This document shows positions 27,692 through 34,629 of a stretch of 64,000 nt of DNA, in pieces. Each line of letters begins with the position of its first letter. The first letter of the stretch is position 1. The notes beneath the pieces were generated by a model. It saw nothing but the letters and a program-made list of their open reading frames with translations. It had not been told where the DNA came from and ran no database searches. A program made the translations under genes and the position numbers. This DNA comes from Mycobacterium sp. Marseille-P9652 (GTDB lineage Bacteria > Actinomycetota > Actinomycetes > Mycobacteriales > Mycobacteriaceae): the NCBI RefSeq assembly GCF_902652685.1, contig NZ_CACRUY010000004.1, positions 102,580 through 166,579 on the forward strand, read 5' to 3'.

Positions 27692-29128
27692 CTAGAGCGA
27701 CGGGCTGAGCGGGCGGAAACGCACCCTGGTGCCGCGGCGGGGCGCGAGCATGATCGACTTGCGGACGATCCTCTCGGGGTCGCGGTCGACGGCGCTGAAC
27801 TCGCCCTCACGCAGCAGGGTGTGGAGCACGGTGATCAACTCCTGCATGGAGAAGCTCGCCCCCAGGCAGCGTTTGACGCCGCCGCCGAACGGGACCCAGG
27901 CGTAGGTCTGCGGCCGGACGCCGAGAAATCGCTCGGGCCGAAACTCGTTGGGGCGGTCGTAGGTCTTCGGGTTGCGGTTGATGGCGATGATGTGGATGAC
28001 GATCCGGGTGCCCGGGTCGACCCGGTAGCCGCCGATCGGAAACGGTTGCGCCGCAATGCGGGCCGTCAGCGGCGCGGGTGGGCGCACGCGGAGCGTCTCG
28101 TTGATCACCGCGGTGGTGAAGCTGTCGTCGCCGTCCATCGCTTCGCACTGCACGCGCCGCATCGCATCGGGATGATGCAGGAGCAGGTCGAAAACCCATG
28201 CCAGCGTCGTGGCGGTGGTTTCGTGGCCCGCGAGCATCAGGGTGATCACGTCGTCGCGAATCTCGCTGTCGGACAGCGCTTCCCCGTTTTCGCCCCGGGC
28301 GCTCATCAGCAGCGACAGGATGTCGGTGCGCTGCCCGAGGCGGGGGTCGTCGCGCCGGCGGGTGATGAGCGGCAGCACGACGCCGTCGATCTCCCTGTTG
28401 GCCCTGGCGCGCTGGGGCCAGACCCGCAGTGTCCCCGCGCGGCGCAGCGCGTAGCGCACGGTCAGCTGTTCGGAGACACCGAGATTCAGCAGGCGCTCGA
28501 ACGGCCTGCCCAACCGGCACACTTCGTCGGGATCGTCGACGCCGAACATGACCCGGACGATGACGTCGAGGGTGAGCGCGCGCGCCGCCTTGAGCATCTC
28601 GAACGGACGGTCCACCGGCCAACTGTGCATCGCCGCTCGCGCGCAGTTCTCCATGATCGGCACGTAGCTGCTCAGCGCGGCCCCGTGCAATGGGGGGGTC
28701 AGCAGCTTGCGCCGCCGCAGGTGTTCGGGTTCCTCCTGCACGAACATCGATCCCGACCCGTAGATCGCCGCCGCGGGTCCCACCCCCTCGCCGCCCAGCA
28801 GAACGTCCGGTGGCGCGGTGAACACCTGCTTCGCCAGCTCGGGGTCCGAGACGATCGCCACGTCCCCGAGGCTGAGGACGGGCATCGTCATGATGGGCCC
28901 GTACCGCCGGATCAGCCGCAGCATCCGGCGCTCGCCGCCCACGAGATAGGCGGCCGCGTACGCGGCGGCGAAGGCGGAACGGAGCGGGCGTGGGGCGGGC
29001 AGGCCCGGCGGGCGGCTCAGGGCATCCGTCCGATCCGCGGGGCGAATGGCGGATTCTCCCACGCAGACGACAGAAACACGGCGGGTGTGGTTGGTCAAGC
29101 GCGACGGACCGCGCGGCGTCATGGCCAC
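27692..29128 (-). CDS. Cytochrome P450 (CYP137-like by synteny)
   Basis: The 478-aa P450 has I-helix AGHETT, the ExxR motif in NETLRVRPP, the PERF segment and the heme loop FGGGVKRCLGA with the cysteine ligand. Its place beyond cds1 (after the inserted block) and its length match M. tuberculosis cyp137 (Rv3685c, about 476 aa), though CYP135/138-type relatives cannot be excluded without an alignment. It starts 39 bp after the DUF4193 gene. The N-terminal 40 residues are low-complexity, so a later start is possible. Redox partners are not encoded nearby and the substrate is unknown. Confidence 0.85.
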   Translation of the reverse strand: MAMTPRGPSRLTNHTRRVSVVCVGESAIRPADRTDALSRPPGLPAPRPLRSAFAAAYAAAYLVGGERRMLRLIRRYGPIMTMPVLSLGDVAIVSDPELAKQVFTAPPDVLLGGEGVGPAAAIYGSGSMFVQEEPEHLRRRKLLTPPLHGAALSSYVPIMENCARAAMHSWPVDRPFEMLKAARALTLDVIVRVMFGVDDPDEVCRLGRPFERLLNLGVSEQLTVRYALRRAGTLRVWPQRARANREIDGVVLPLITRRRDDPRLGQRTDILSLLMSARGENGEALSDSEIRDDVITLMLAGHETTATTLAWVFDLLLHHPDAMRRVQCEAMDGDDSFTTAVINETLRVRPPAPLTARIAAQPFPIGGYRVDPGTRIVIHIIAINRNPKTYDRPNEFRPERFLGVRPQTYAWVPFGGGVKRCLGASFSMQELITVLHTLLREGEFSAVDRDPERIVRKSIMLAPRRGTRVRFRPLSPSL

Positions 29129-29167
29129 GTGGCGCCGCGGCCCGCGGTCACACGGGCGGCGGGGCCG

Positions 29168-29470
29168 TTACGCGCAGTCGGCGCAGACGAGGGGGCCGGA
29201 GCCCGAGCTGCGCAGCCTGCTGCGGTGCTGAACCAGGAAGCAGCTCGAGCAGGTGAACTCGTCGGCCCGCTGGGGAATCACCGTCACCGAGAGCTCCTCG
29301 CCGGACAGGTCCGCGCCGGGGAGCTCGAAGAAGGCGACATCGTTGGGGTCCTCGTCGACCACCGCGGTCGCCGAGGCGGGCAGGGTGGTCGTCAGCTCGC
29401 GCAGCGACGACCTGTCCTGGCTCTCGATGTCGGATACACGGCGGGCGTCATAGTCATTTGCGGTCGCCAT
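29168..29470 (-). CDS. DUF4193 zinc-ribbon-like protein
   Basis: The 100-aa protein starts at MATANDYD, with GGAAGGACC as ribosome site. The acidic N-terminus and a C-terminal CSSC...CADC pair typify DUF4193 proteins of actinobacteria, which probably bind zinc. The function is unknown. The upstream open frame (12 more codons) was rejected because it lacks a ribosome site and exceeds the family length. Confidence 0.82.
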   Translation of the reverse strand: MATANDYDARRVSDIESQDRSSLRELTTTLPASATAVVDEDPNDVAFFELPGADLSGEELSVTVIPQRADEFTCSSCFLVQHRSRLRSSGSGPLVCADCA

Positions 29471-29534
29471 GGTGGGTCCTTCCTGCCAAGTCGCGGGTTC
29501 ACGCACTTCCCTGTACTCACCCGTGGCGCAGGCA

Positions 29535-29560
29535 GTACCCCGTTCGGAACGCCGTTACAC
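29535..29560 (-). promoter_or_regulatory. Candidate SigF-type promoter for the DUF4193 gene
   Basis: On the minus strand GTGT (29560-29557) and GGGTAC (29540-29535) are 16 bp apart, resembling the mycobacterial SigF pattern GTTT-N15-17-GGGTA(T/C). It would start transcription about 55 bp before ATG 29470. The -35 match is partial, so this is tentative. Confidence 0.3.
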
Positions 29561-29654
29561 CGGAAAATCCCTAAGAAATTCCACACACGCCAGCGCGGGG
29601 CAGTCTCCGCGCAGCGGAGAAGATCTCGAGAACGCGCCGGCTCGTCAGTCGTGC

Positions 29655-29939
29655 TCAGTCGTGGGCTGGGAGCGCGATGTTGTAGGCGCCGCGCTGGGTG
29701 TGCGACACCCAGGCCAATCCGAACCACGGCGCCAGCACGGCCGCGCCCAGCGCGACGGCCGCAACCCAAGCGTGTCCGGTCAGGAAGGAAACCACACCGA
29801 TCACCAGGCCGACCGCCCACATCACCGCGGCCACTAACCCGGGAAGGCGGAAGTCCGCCTCCGGGCCGGCGGCGGCCATCAGACGGCGGGCGTCGACGGG
29901 GTCATCCGCCAAACCCAGCGCACCGGTTGTGTCGAGCAT
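29655..29939 (-). CDS. Small two-helix membrane protein, unknown
   Basis: This 94-aa protein has two adjacent transmembrane helices (about residues 34-52 and 57-76) and short soluble ends. I do not recognise a named family; it sits where Rv3686c lies in M. tuberculosis and could be its counterpart. It is on the same strand as the UsfY-like gene (start 29991) and may share its transcript. Confidence 0.6.
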   Translation of the reverse strand: MLDTTGALGLADDPVDARRLMAAAGPEADFRLPGLVAAVMWAVGLVIGVVSFLTGHAWVAAVALGAAVLAPWFGLAWVSHTQRGAYNIALPAHD

Positions 29940-29990
29940 GTCCCGGGCATTACCCGGCGCCGTTCGCGGTCAAACGCAGGTGTGACCGGG

Positions 29991-30302
29991 TCAACTGGCC
30001 GGCGGCGGGGCGGGCTCGTCGGAGTGCTCTTCGTGCCACCGCAACTCGGCGTCGCGGACCTTGTGGTGGCTGTGCAGAAGCCAGGCGGCGCTCACCGCGC
30101 CGAGCGCCGTGGCCACCACCACCGCCACGCAGCCGGCGACCGGGTGGCCGGTCGCGAAGGCAGACAGACCGAGGACCAGCGCCGCCGCGGCCGCCAGCAC
30201 CCCGTACACGCCGGGCGCGTGCGGGGCGTGCGTGACGGTTTCGCCGGCGTGCCGGCGAAACGTGCGCGCGTGGTCGACCGGGTCGCTTTTCGAGCGTTCC
30301 AC
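29991..30302 (-). CDS. UsfY-like two-helix membrane protein
   Basis: The roughly 104-aa protein has two transmembrane helices and N-terminal SDPVDHARTFRRHAGETVTH, similar to what I recall of UsfY encoded near sigF in mycobacteria (SDPVDHxRTxRPxAGE). Start choice: GAGGAG lies 5 nt before GTG 30302 but only 2 nt before ATG 30305, so the GTG has the better spacing. UsfY proteins belong to the SigF stress regulon; the rsfB and stressosome genes nearby fit this. The molecular role is unknown. Confidence 0.7.
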   Translation of the reverse strand: MERSKSDPVDHARTFRRHAGETVTHAPHAPGVYGVLAAAAALVLGLSAFATGHPVAGCVAVVVATALGAVSAAWLLHSHHKVRDAELRWHEEHSDEPAPPPAS

Positions 30303-30399
30303 CATCACTCCTCAGACGTTGTCTGCCAAAGTCTTTCGTGTCGAAATCTCGGGCTCGAAGGCCGTCTACCCGCCGCCCGCGAGGCCAAACAGCGCACAC

Positions 30400-30428
30400 G
30401 TTGTGTCAGCCTCGGCGGACGTGGGTAT
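30400..30428 (+). promoter_or_regulatory. Candidate SigF-type promoter for the HAD hydrolase
   Basis: GTTGTG (30400-30405), a 17-bp gap and GGGTAT (30423-30428) resemble the SigF -35/-10 pattern. It lies just before the possible TTG/CTG starts of the HAD gene. The -35 is imperfect. Confidence 0.3.
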
Positions 30429-30445
30429 GCCGCGCAGATGATCGC

Positions 30446-31162
30446 TTGCCTCCGCACGCATGTCGGGAGCGTCCGCTGAACGCCCGGCGCGGCGCCCCCG
30501 CCGTCCTGTTCGACGTCGACGGAACGCTGGTCGACTCCAACTACCTTCACGTCTACGCGTGGCAGCGCGCCTTCGACGCCGAGGGCTTCCCCGTGGCCGC
30601 CTGGGAGGTGCACCGCGGCATAGGTATGGACGGATCCAGCTTGGTGAGAAAGCTCACCGGTGACGCCCCGGCCGACGTCCAGGAGCGGCTCAGCGACGGG
30701 CACAGCCGGTACTACCAAGAGGTCATGCCCATGCTGACTCCCTTGCCGGGCGCCCGCGAGCTGCTGCACCGCGTCGCCGAGCTGGGGCTGCAGGTGGTGC
30801 TGGCCAGCTCGGCACCCGAGGACGAGCTCGAGGTGCTGCGCAAGGCGCTCGACTGCGACGACGTCATCTCCGAGACCACCTCGTCGCGTGATGTCGACAC
30901 GGCCAAGCCCGAGCCCGGCATCGTCCAGGTCGCCCTCGACCGGGCCGGCGTGGACGCCGAGCACGCGGTGTTCGTCGGCGACGCCATCTGGGATGCGAAG
31001 GCCTCAGCCGGCGCGGGCTTGCCGTGCATCGGGGTGCTGAGCGGCGGCATCTCGCGGGCGGAGTTGCAGGAGGCCGGCGCGTCGCCCATCTTCGCCGATC
31101 CGCAGGACCTCCTCGAGCACCTGGCGTCCACCCGCATCGCGGCGCTGGCGCCCGGCCGCTGA
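30446..31162 (+). CDS. HAD-superfamily hydrolase (phosphoglycolate/beta-phosphoglucomutase-like)
   Basis: Sequence of about 238 aa with all four HAD motifs: FDVDGTLVD (catalytic Asp), LASSAP, the Lys in AKPEPGIV, and FVGDAIWDAKA. An alpha-helical cap follows motif I, as in subfamily I phosphatases such as phosphoglycolate phosphatase. The conserved part begins near 30500. The start is unclear: TTG 30446 or CTG 30476 lie in frame, while the only nearby ATG (30460) is in another frame ahead of a C-rich run, so a small frameshift near 30490-30500 is possible. The substrate is unknown. Confidence 0.8.
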   Translation: MPPHACRERPLNARRGAPAVLFDVDGTLVDSNYLHVYAWQRAFDAEGFPVAAWEVHRGIGMDGSSLVRKLTGDAPADVQERLSDGHSRYYQEVMPMLTPLPGARELLHRVAELGLQVVLASSAPEDELEVLRKALDCDDVISETTSSRDVDTAKPEPGIVQVALDRAGVDAEHAVFVGDAIWDAKASAGAGLPCIGVLSGGISRAELQEAGASPIFADPQDLLEHLASTRIAALAPGR

Positions 31163-31191
31163 CGCCGCACCGAAGTCGCCGGGCCGCCGAA

Positions 31192-31704
31192 TCACATACC
31201 GCGCGTGCGCAAGATCAGCGGCAGTACCCACCAAAAGAACGTAAACAGCCCAAGCGCACAGGTTCCCGCTATCAAACCGGCGGTACTTCCGGACACGGAG
31301 TCGAAAACCACGATGGTGACACCCGTTAACGCGGCGCCCAGTAACGCGAGACCCGCGTACGCGCAGCGATGCGCGGCCGACACCAGCACCTGAAGGCGGT
31401 GCCGCCTGAACAGCAGGCGGTGGATGCTGACTGGCGCGACGAGCAAAACCGTTGCGCCCACGGACAATCCGACCGTGGTCAGGTAGACGTACCGCATGGG
31501 GCCGGCCAGAACGCTGAAGCGCTGCTGGAACGGCAGCGTCAGCAGGAACCGGGTCAGCAGCTGCACCCCCGTCTGCACCACGCGCAGTTCCTGCAGCAGG
31601 CTGTTCCAATTGCGGTCCAGCCGTTCGATTTCGGATTCCCCGCGCGCGCGGCTATCCCAGCGCTGGTCGTCTTCAGGGTGGTCGACGTCCATACTGGTGA
31701 TCAT
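31192..31704 (-). CDS. DUF6328-type four-helix membrane protein
   Basis: The 170-aa protein has a charged N-terminus (acidic, with a coiled segment) and four transmembrane helices. The RWDSRARGESEIERLDRNWN opening and the LLQELRVVQTGVQ segment are those of the DUF6328 family, common and uncharacterised in actinobacteria. Either M1 or M5 could be the start; no strong ribosome site separates them. It is convergent with the HAD gene and on the same strand as rsfB. Confidence 0.72.
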   Translation of the reverse strand: MITSMDVDHPEDDQRWDSRARGESEIERLDRNWNSLLQELRVVQTGVQLLTRFLLTLPFQQRFSVLAGPMRYVYLTTVGLSVGATVLLVAPVSIHRLLFRRHRLQVLVSAAHRCAYAGLALLGAALTGVTIVVFDSVSGSTAGLIAGTCALGLFTFFWWVLPLILRTRGM

Positions 31705-31744
31705 CGCACCGCGCGTCGACGCGCCGGCCGGTCACCCGGCGGAC

Positions 31745-32113
31745 TCAGCCGCCGGAGGCGCCGTCCCGCACACCCGTCAACGCGTCGTCGAGCGTCGAGT
31801 ACAACGGGAACGTCTTGTCCAAGCCGGTCAGGTGAATGGGGCGCCGGGTCGCCGGACCCCGCGCGACCACACCGAATTGCGTTGTGTTACCGAGCTTTTC
31901 GTAGGTCGCCGCGAGGATCTTCAGGCCCACCGAGCCGAGGAACTCGACCGCAGACAGGTCGATGACGAGCGCCGTCGGACTCTCCCCCACCACGGCGGCA
32001 ATGGCTTGTTCGAGGGCCGGAGCGGTGACCAAGTCGATTTCGCCGCTGACCCGGACCACCGACACGCCGTCGTGGTCCTCAACCAACGTGGTGATCGAAT
32101 CAGGTGCTGACAA
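31745..32113 (-). CDS. rsfB: STAS-domain anti-sigma factor antagonist RsfB
   Basis: The 122-aa single STAS domain has the phosphorylatable Ser in VEFLGSVGLKIL. Start choice: TTG 32113 with GAAGGA 8 nt upstream gives exactly the 122-aa length recalled for M. tuberculosis RsfB (Rv3687c), beginning (M)SAPDSIT. RsfB binds the anti-sigma factor UsfX/RsbW and frees SigF; phosphorylation of the Ser switches this off. It is divergent from the rsbRSTXU module with 161 bp between, so the two may be co-regulated. Confidence 0.9.
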   Translation of the reverse strand: MSAPDSITTLVEDHDGVSVVRVSGEIDLVTAPALEQAIAAVVGESPTALVIDLSAVEFLGSVGLKILAATYEKLGNTTQFGVVARGPATRRPIHLTGLDKTFPLYSTLDDALTGVRDGASGG

Positions 32114-32274
32114 TGGCGATCCTTCGTCCCGGGCGGAAGCGTGGTGCAAGCCTAGCCTGCCGCGCGAACTGCGGGAAGAATAAGCCCTCAGCACCTGCCT
32201 TGCGACAGCCCAGGCTAGTCTCGCCTCTAGGACTTGCGCACTGCGGGGACGCGACGCGGCACTCGGGAGGCCAG

Positions 32275-33177
32275 ATGTCAGATTCGCCGTCGGATTTCAG
32301 CAGTACCGCGACAGCCGCGCAGCCGCCCGGCATCTCCAGCGAGGGGCTGCTGCCACAACTCGTCCAGCACCTGCGGCAGAACAGGACCATCCTGCGCGAG
32401 GAGTGGGCCCGCAGGATCACCGAGGCGGAGTTGCTCACCGCGATGACCCCCGAGGAGCTCTTCTCGGAGGCGACCGCCGTCTACGACAACTATGTGGAGG
32501 TGCTCGAGACCGGGAGCGTGGAGGCCCTGCAGGCCTACGCGCGCGACCTGTCGGAACGCATCATCCCGCGAGGCGTCGAGACCGACGAGGTCGTCGGCAT
32601 CGTGCTGCTGCTGCGCGACGTGCTGGCCCGTTCGCTGTTCGAGAAGTACCAGGCCGAGTTCGGGATGCTGAACCGGGTGCTCGACGCCTACGAGCCGGCG
32701 GCCAACCGCATCGCCAACACCGTGGCCGTCAGCTTCGTGCAGGAACGCGAGCGCATCATCCGCCAGCAGCAGGAGGCCATCCGCGAGCTGTCGACGCCCG
32801 TGCTCCAGGTGCGCGAGCAGCTCCTGATCCTGCCGATCATCGGCGTGCTGGACTCCCAGCGCGCCCGCCAGGTCACCGAGCAGTTGCTGCGGGCCATTCG
32901 CGCGAACCGCGCGAAAGTGGTGGTCATCGACATCACCGGTGTGCCCACCATCGACTCCACGGTGGCCAACCACCTCGTGCAGACGGTCGACGCGTCGGGC
33001 CTGATGGGGGCGAGCGTGATCATCACCGGGCTGTCCTCGGAGATCGCCCTGACGCTGGTGACGATCGGGCTGGACCTGTCGAAGATGAACGCCGTCGGCG
33101 ACCTGCAGGGCGGCATCGAGGAAGCCGAGCGCCTGCTGGGATACGAAGTGACCCGCACCGGCGAGCAGACCGGGTGA
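32275..33177 (+). CDS. rsbR: Stressosome sensor RsbR (STAS)
   Basis: The 300-aa protein has an N-terminal sensor domain (about 25-160, helical, non-heme globin type) and a C-terminal STAS domain (about 170-290). The two control sites known from B. subtilis RsbR have counterparts: T174 in ELSTPV and S228 in GVPTIDST. GGGAGG ends 5 nt before ATG 32275, fixing the start. RsbR builds the stressosome core together with RsbS, encoded next, and senses stress through the variable N-terminal domain. Confidence 0.87.
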   Translation: MSDSPSDFSSTATAAQPPGISSEGLLPQLVQHLRQNRTILREEWARRITEAELLTAMTPEELFSEATAVYDNYVEVLETGSVEALQAYARDLSERIIPRGVETDEVVGIVLLLRDVLARSLFEKYQAEFGMLNRVLDAYEPAANRIANTVAVSFVQERERIIRQQQEAIRELSTPVLQVREQLLILPIIGVLDSQRARQVTEQLLRAIRANRAKVVVIDITGVPTIDSTVANHLVQTVDASGLMGASVIITGLSSEIALTLVTIGLDLSKMNAVGDLQGGIEEAERLLGYEVTRTGEQTG

Positions 33178-33199
33178 CCACGACCACCTCGAGCGCGTC

Positions 33200-33589
33200 A
33201 TGCCAGTCCCGATCCTGAAGCAGGGCGCCTTCCTGATCGCCTCGGTGCAGGCCGCGCTGACCGACTCCGACACCGAGCGGCTGCGCTACGACCTGATGGA
33301 GCGCGTCAGCCGCTTCCGCGCGCAGGGGATCATCGTCGACGTCACGGCCATCGACGTCATGGATTCGTTCGCGGCCCGCTCGCTGCGCACGATCGCGCAC
33401 ATGACCCGGCTGCGCGGCGCGGAGACCGTGATCGTGGGGCTGCAGCCGGAGGTGGCCTTCGCGATGGTGCAACTCGGGCTGGCGTTCGACGACATGAACA
33501 CCGCGCTGGACCTCGAAGAGGGCGTGGCGCTGCTGAATCGTCAACTGGGACGGCGGAAATCGACGATCGGGCGCGACGGTGGCGGATGA
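33200..33589 (+). CDS. rsbS: Stressosome scaffold RsbS (STAS)
   Basis: This 129-aa single STAS domain has S56 in DVMDSFAARSL, the site phosphorylated by RsbT in B. subtilis RsbS. It begins 22 bp after rsbR and its end overlaps rsbT by 11 bp. In the family RsbS holds RsbT inactive in the stressosome until phosphorylated. Confidence 0.86.
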   Translation: MPVPILKQGAFLIASVQAALTDSDTERLRYDLMERVSRFRAQGIIVDVTAIDVMDSFAARSLRTIAHMTRLRGAETVIVGLQPEVAFAMVQLGLAFDDMNTALDLEEGVALLNRQLGRRKSTIGRDGGG

Positions 33590-33998
33590 GCCGGACGAAG
33601 TCGTCGTCGAGATCGACAAGCCGGACGACATCGTCGCGGCCCGCAAGGCCGGCCACACGCTGGCCCTCGAACTCGGGTTCTCGCTGACCGACGTCACGAT
33701 GATCGCCACGGCGATCTCCGAGGTCGCCCGCAACATCACCAGCTACGCGGGTCGCGGCGTGGTCCGCGTCGGGGTGGCCGACCGGGAGGGGCGCAAGGCC
33801 CTGCTGGTGCGGGCCGAGGACAACGGGCCGGGCATCGCCGACATCTCGCGGGCAATGGAGGACGGCTACTCGACCGGGCGTGGCCTGGGGTTGGGGTTGC
33901 CGGGGGCCCGCCGGCTGATGGACCGGTTGGTGGTGGAATCCGCGCTGGGCCGGGGGACGGTGGTCGAGATGTGGAAATGGGTGCCGCCCCGTGCATGA
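33579..33998 (+). CDS. rsbT: Stressosome switch kinase RsbT (HATPase)
   Basis: The 139-aa GHKL-type serine/threonine kinase has N-box AISEVARNI, G1 box EDNGPGI and a second glycine box RGLGLGLPGAR. GTG start at 33579 inside the rsbS end (11-bp overlap). RsbT phosphorylates RsbR and RsbS and, once released, activates an RsbU-type phosphatase, which is encoded two genes on. Confidence 0.87.
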   Translation: MADEPDEVVVEIDKPDDIVAARKAGHTLALELGFSLTDVTMIATAISEVARNITSYAGRGVVRVGVADREGRKALLVRAEDNGPGIADISRAMEDGYSTGRGLGLGLPGARRLMDRLVVESALGRGTVVEMWKWVPPRA

Positions 33999-34629
33999 CA
34001 GGCTGAGCTTTGGGGGGCGGTTCGGGCCGATCGAGTGGGCCACCGCCGGGCGGCCGCTGCCGGGTGAGCTCGTCTCCGGCGACCAGCCCATCGCGGTCAG
34101 CATCGACGACGACGCCGCCCTGTTCGGCGTGGCCGACGGCCTCGGGCACGGCACCCCCGCCGCGGCGGCCGCGGTGCGGGCCGTCGACGCGCTGAAGACC
34201 GCTCCCAACGAGCGGCTCGAAAACCTCGTCCAGCTGTGTCACCGGGTGCTCGCCGGAAGCCGCGGCGTGGCGATGACGCTGGCACGGGTCGACTTCTCCG
34301 CCGGGACCCTGTCGTGGACCGGGGTGGGCAACGTCGCCGCCGACCTCGTCGTCAAGGCCGCGACCGGTCCCCGGCTCCGAGCCAGCGCGCGCCTCTCCGC
34401 GGGGATCGTGGGCTACCGGATACCGGAGATCGGTCCGGCGCAGGTGGTTCCGATCCGGGCCGGCGACCTGATCATCATCTCGACGGACGGCATCGCCGAG
34501 GACCATCTTGAGCACATCGACTTCGCCGCCCCGGCGCCGGTGATCGCCAAGGAACTCTTGAGCAGGCATGCCAAGGAGACGGACGATGCAATGGTGCTGA
34601 CGGCCCGTCACCGGGGGGTTTCGATATGA
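33991..34629 (+). CDS. RsbX-like PP2C-type phosphatase
   Basis: The 212-aa phosphatase of the PP2C/SpoIIE fold shows ALFGVADGLGHGTPAAAAA (metal-binding Asp), GVGNV and the C-terminal STDGIAED and ETDDAMVL metal sites. In gene order and size it corresponds to RsbX, which resets the stressosome by dephosphorylating RsbR and RsbS. It starts at GTG 33991, overlapping rsbT by 8 bp, and ends in an ATGA overlap with the next gene. Confidence 0.8.
   Translation: MHDRLSFGGRFGPIEWATAGRPLPGELVSGDQPIAVSIDDDAALFGVADGLGHGTPAAAAAVRAVDALKTAPNERLENLVQLCHRVLAGSRGVAMTLARVDFSAGTLSWTGVGNVAADLVVKAATGPRLRASARLSAGIVGYRIPEIGPAQVVPIRAGDLIIISTDGIAEDHLEHIDFAAPAPVIAKELLSRHAKETDDAMVLTARHRGVSI

Noticed and set aside
27344-30235. 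963-codon open frame on the plus strand across the P450 region
   Set aside because: It runs antisense to several supported genes and has no recognisable domain.
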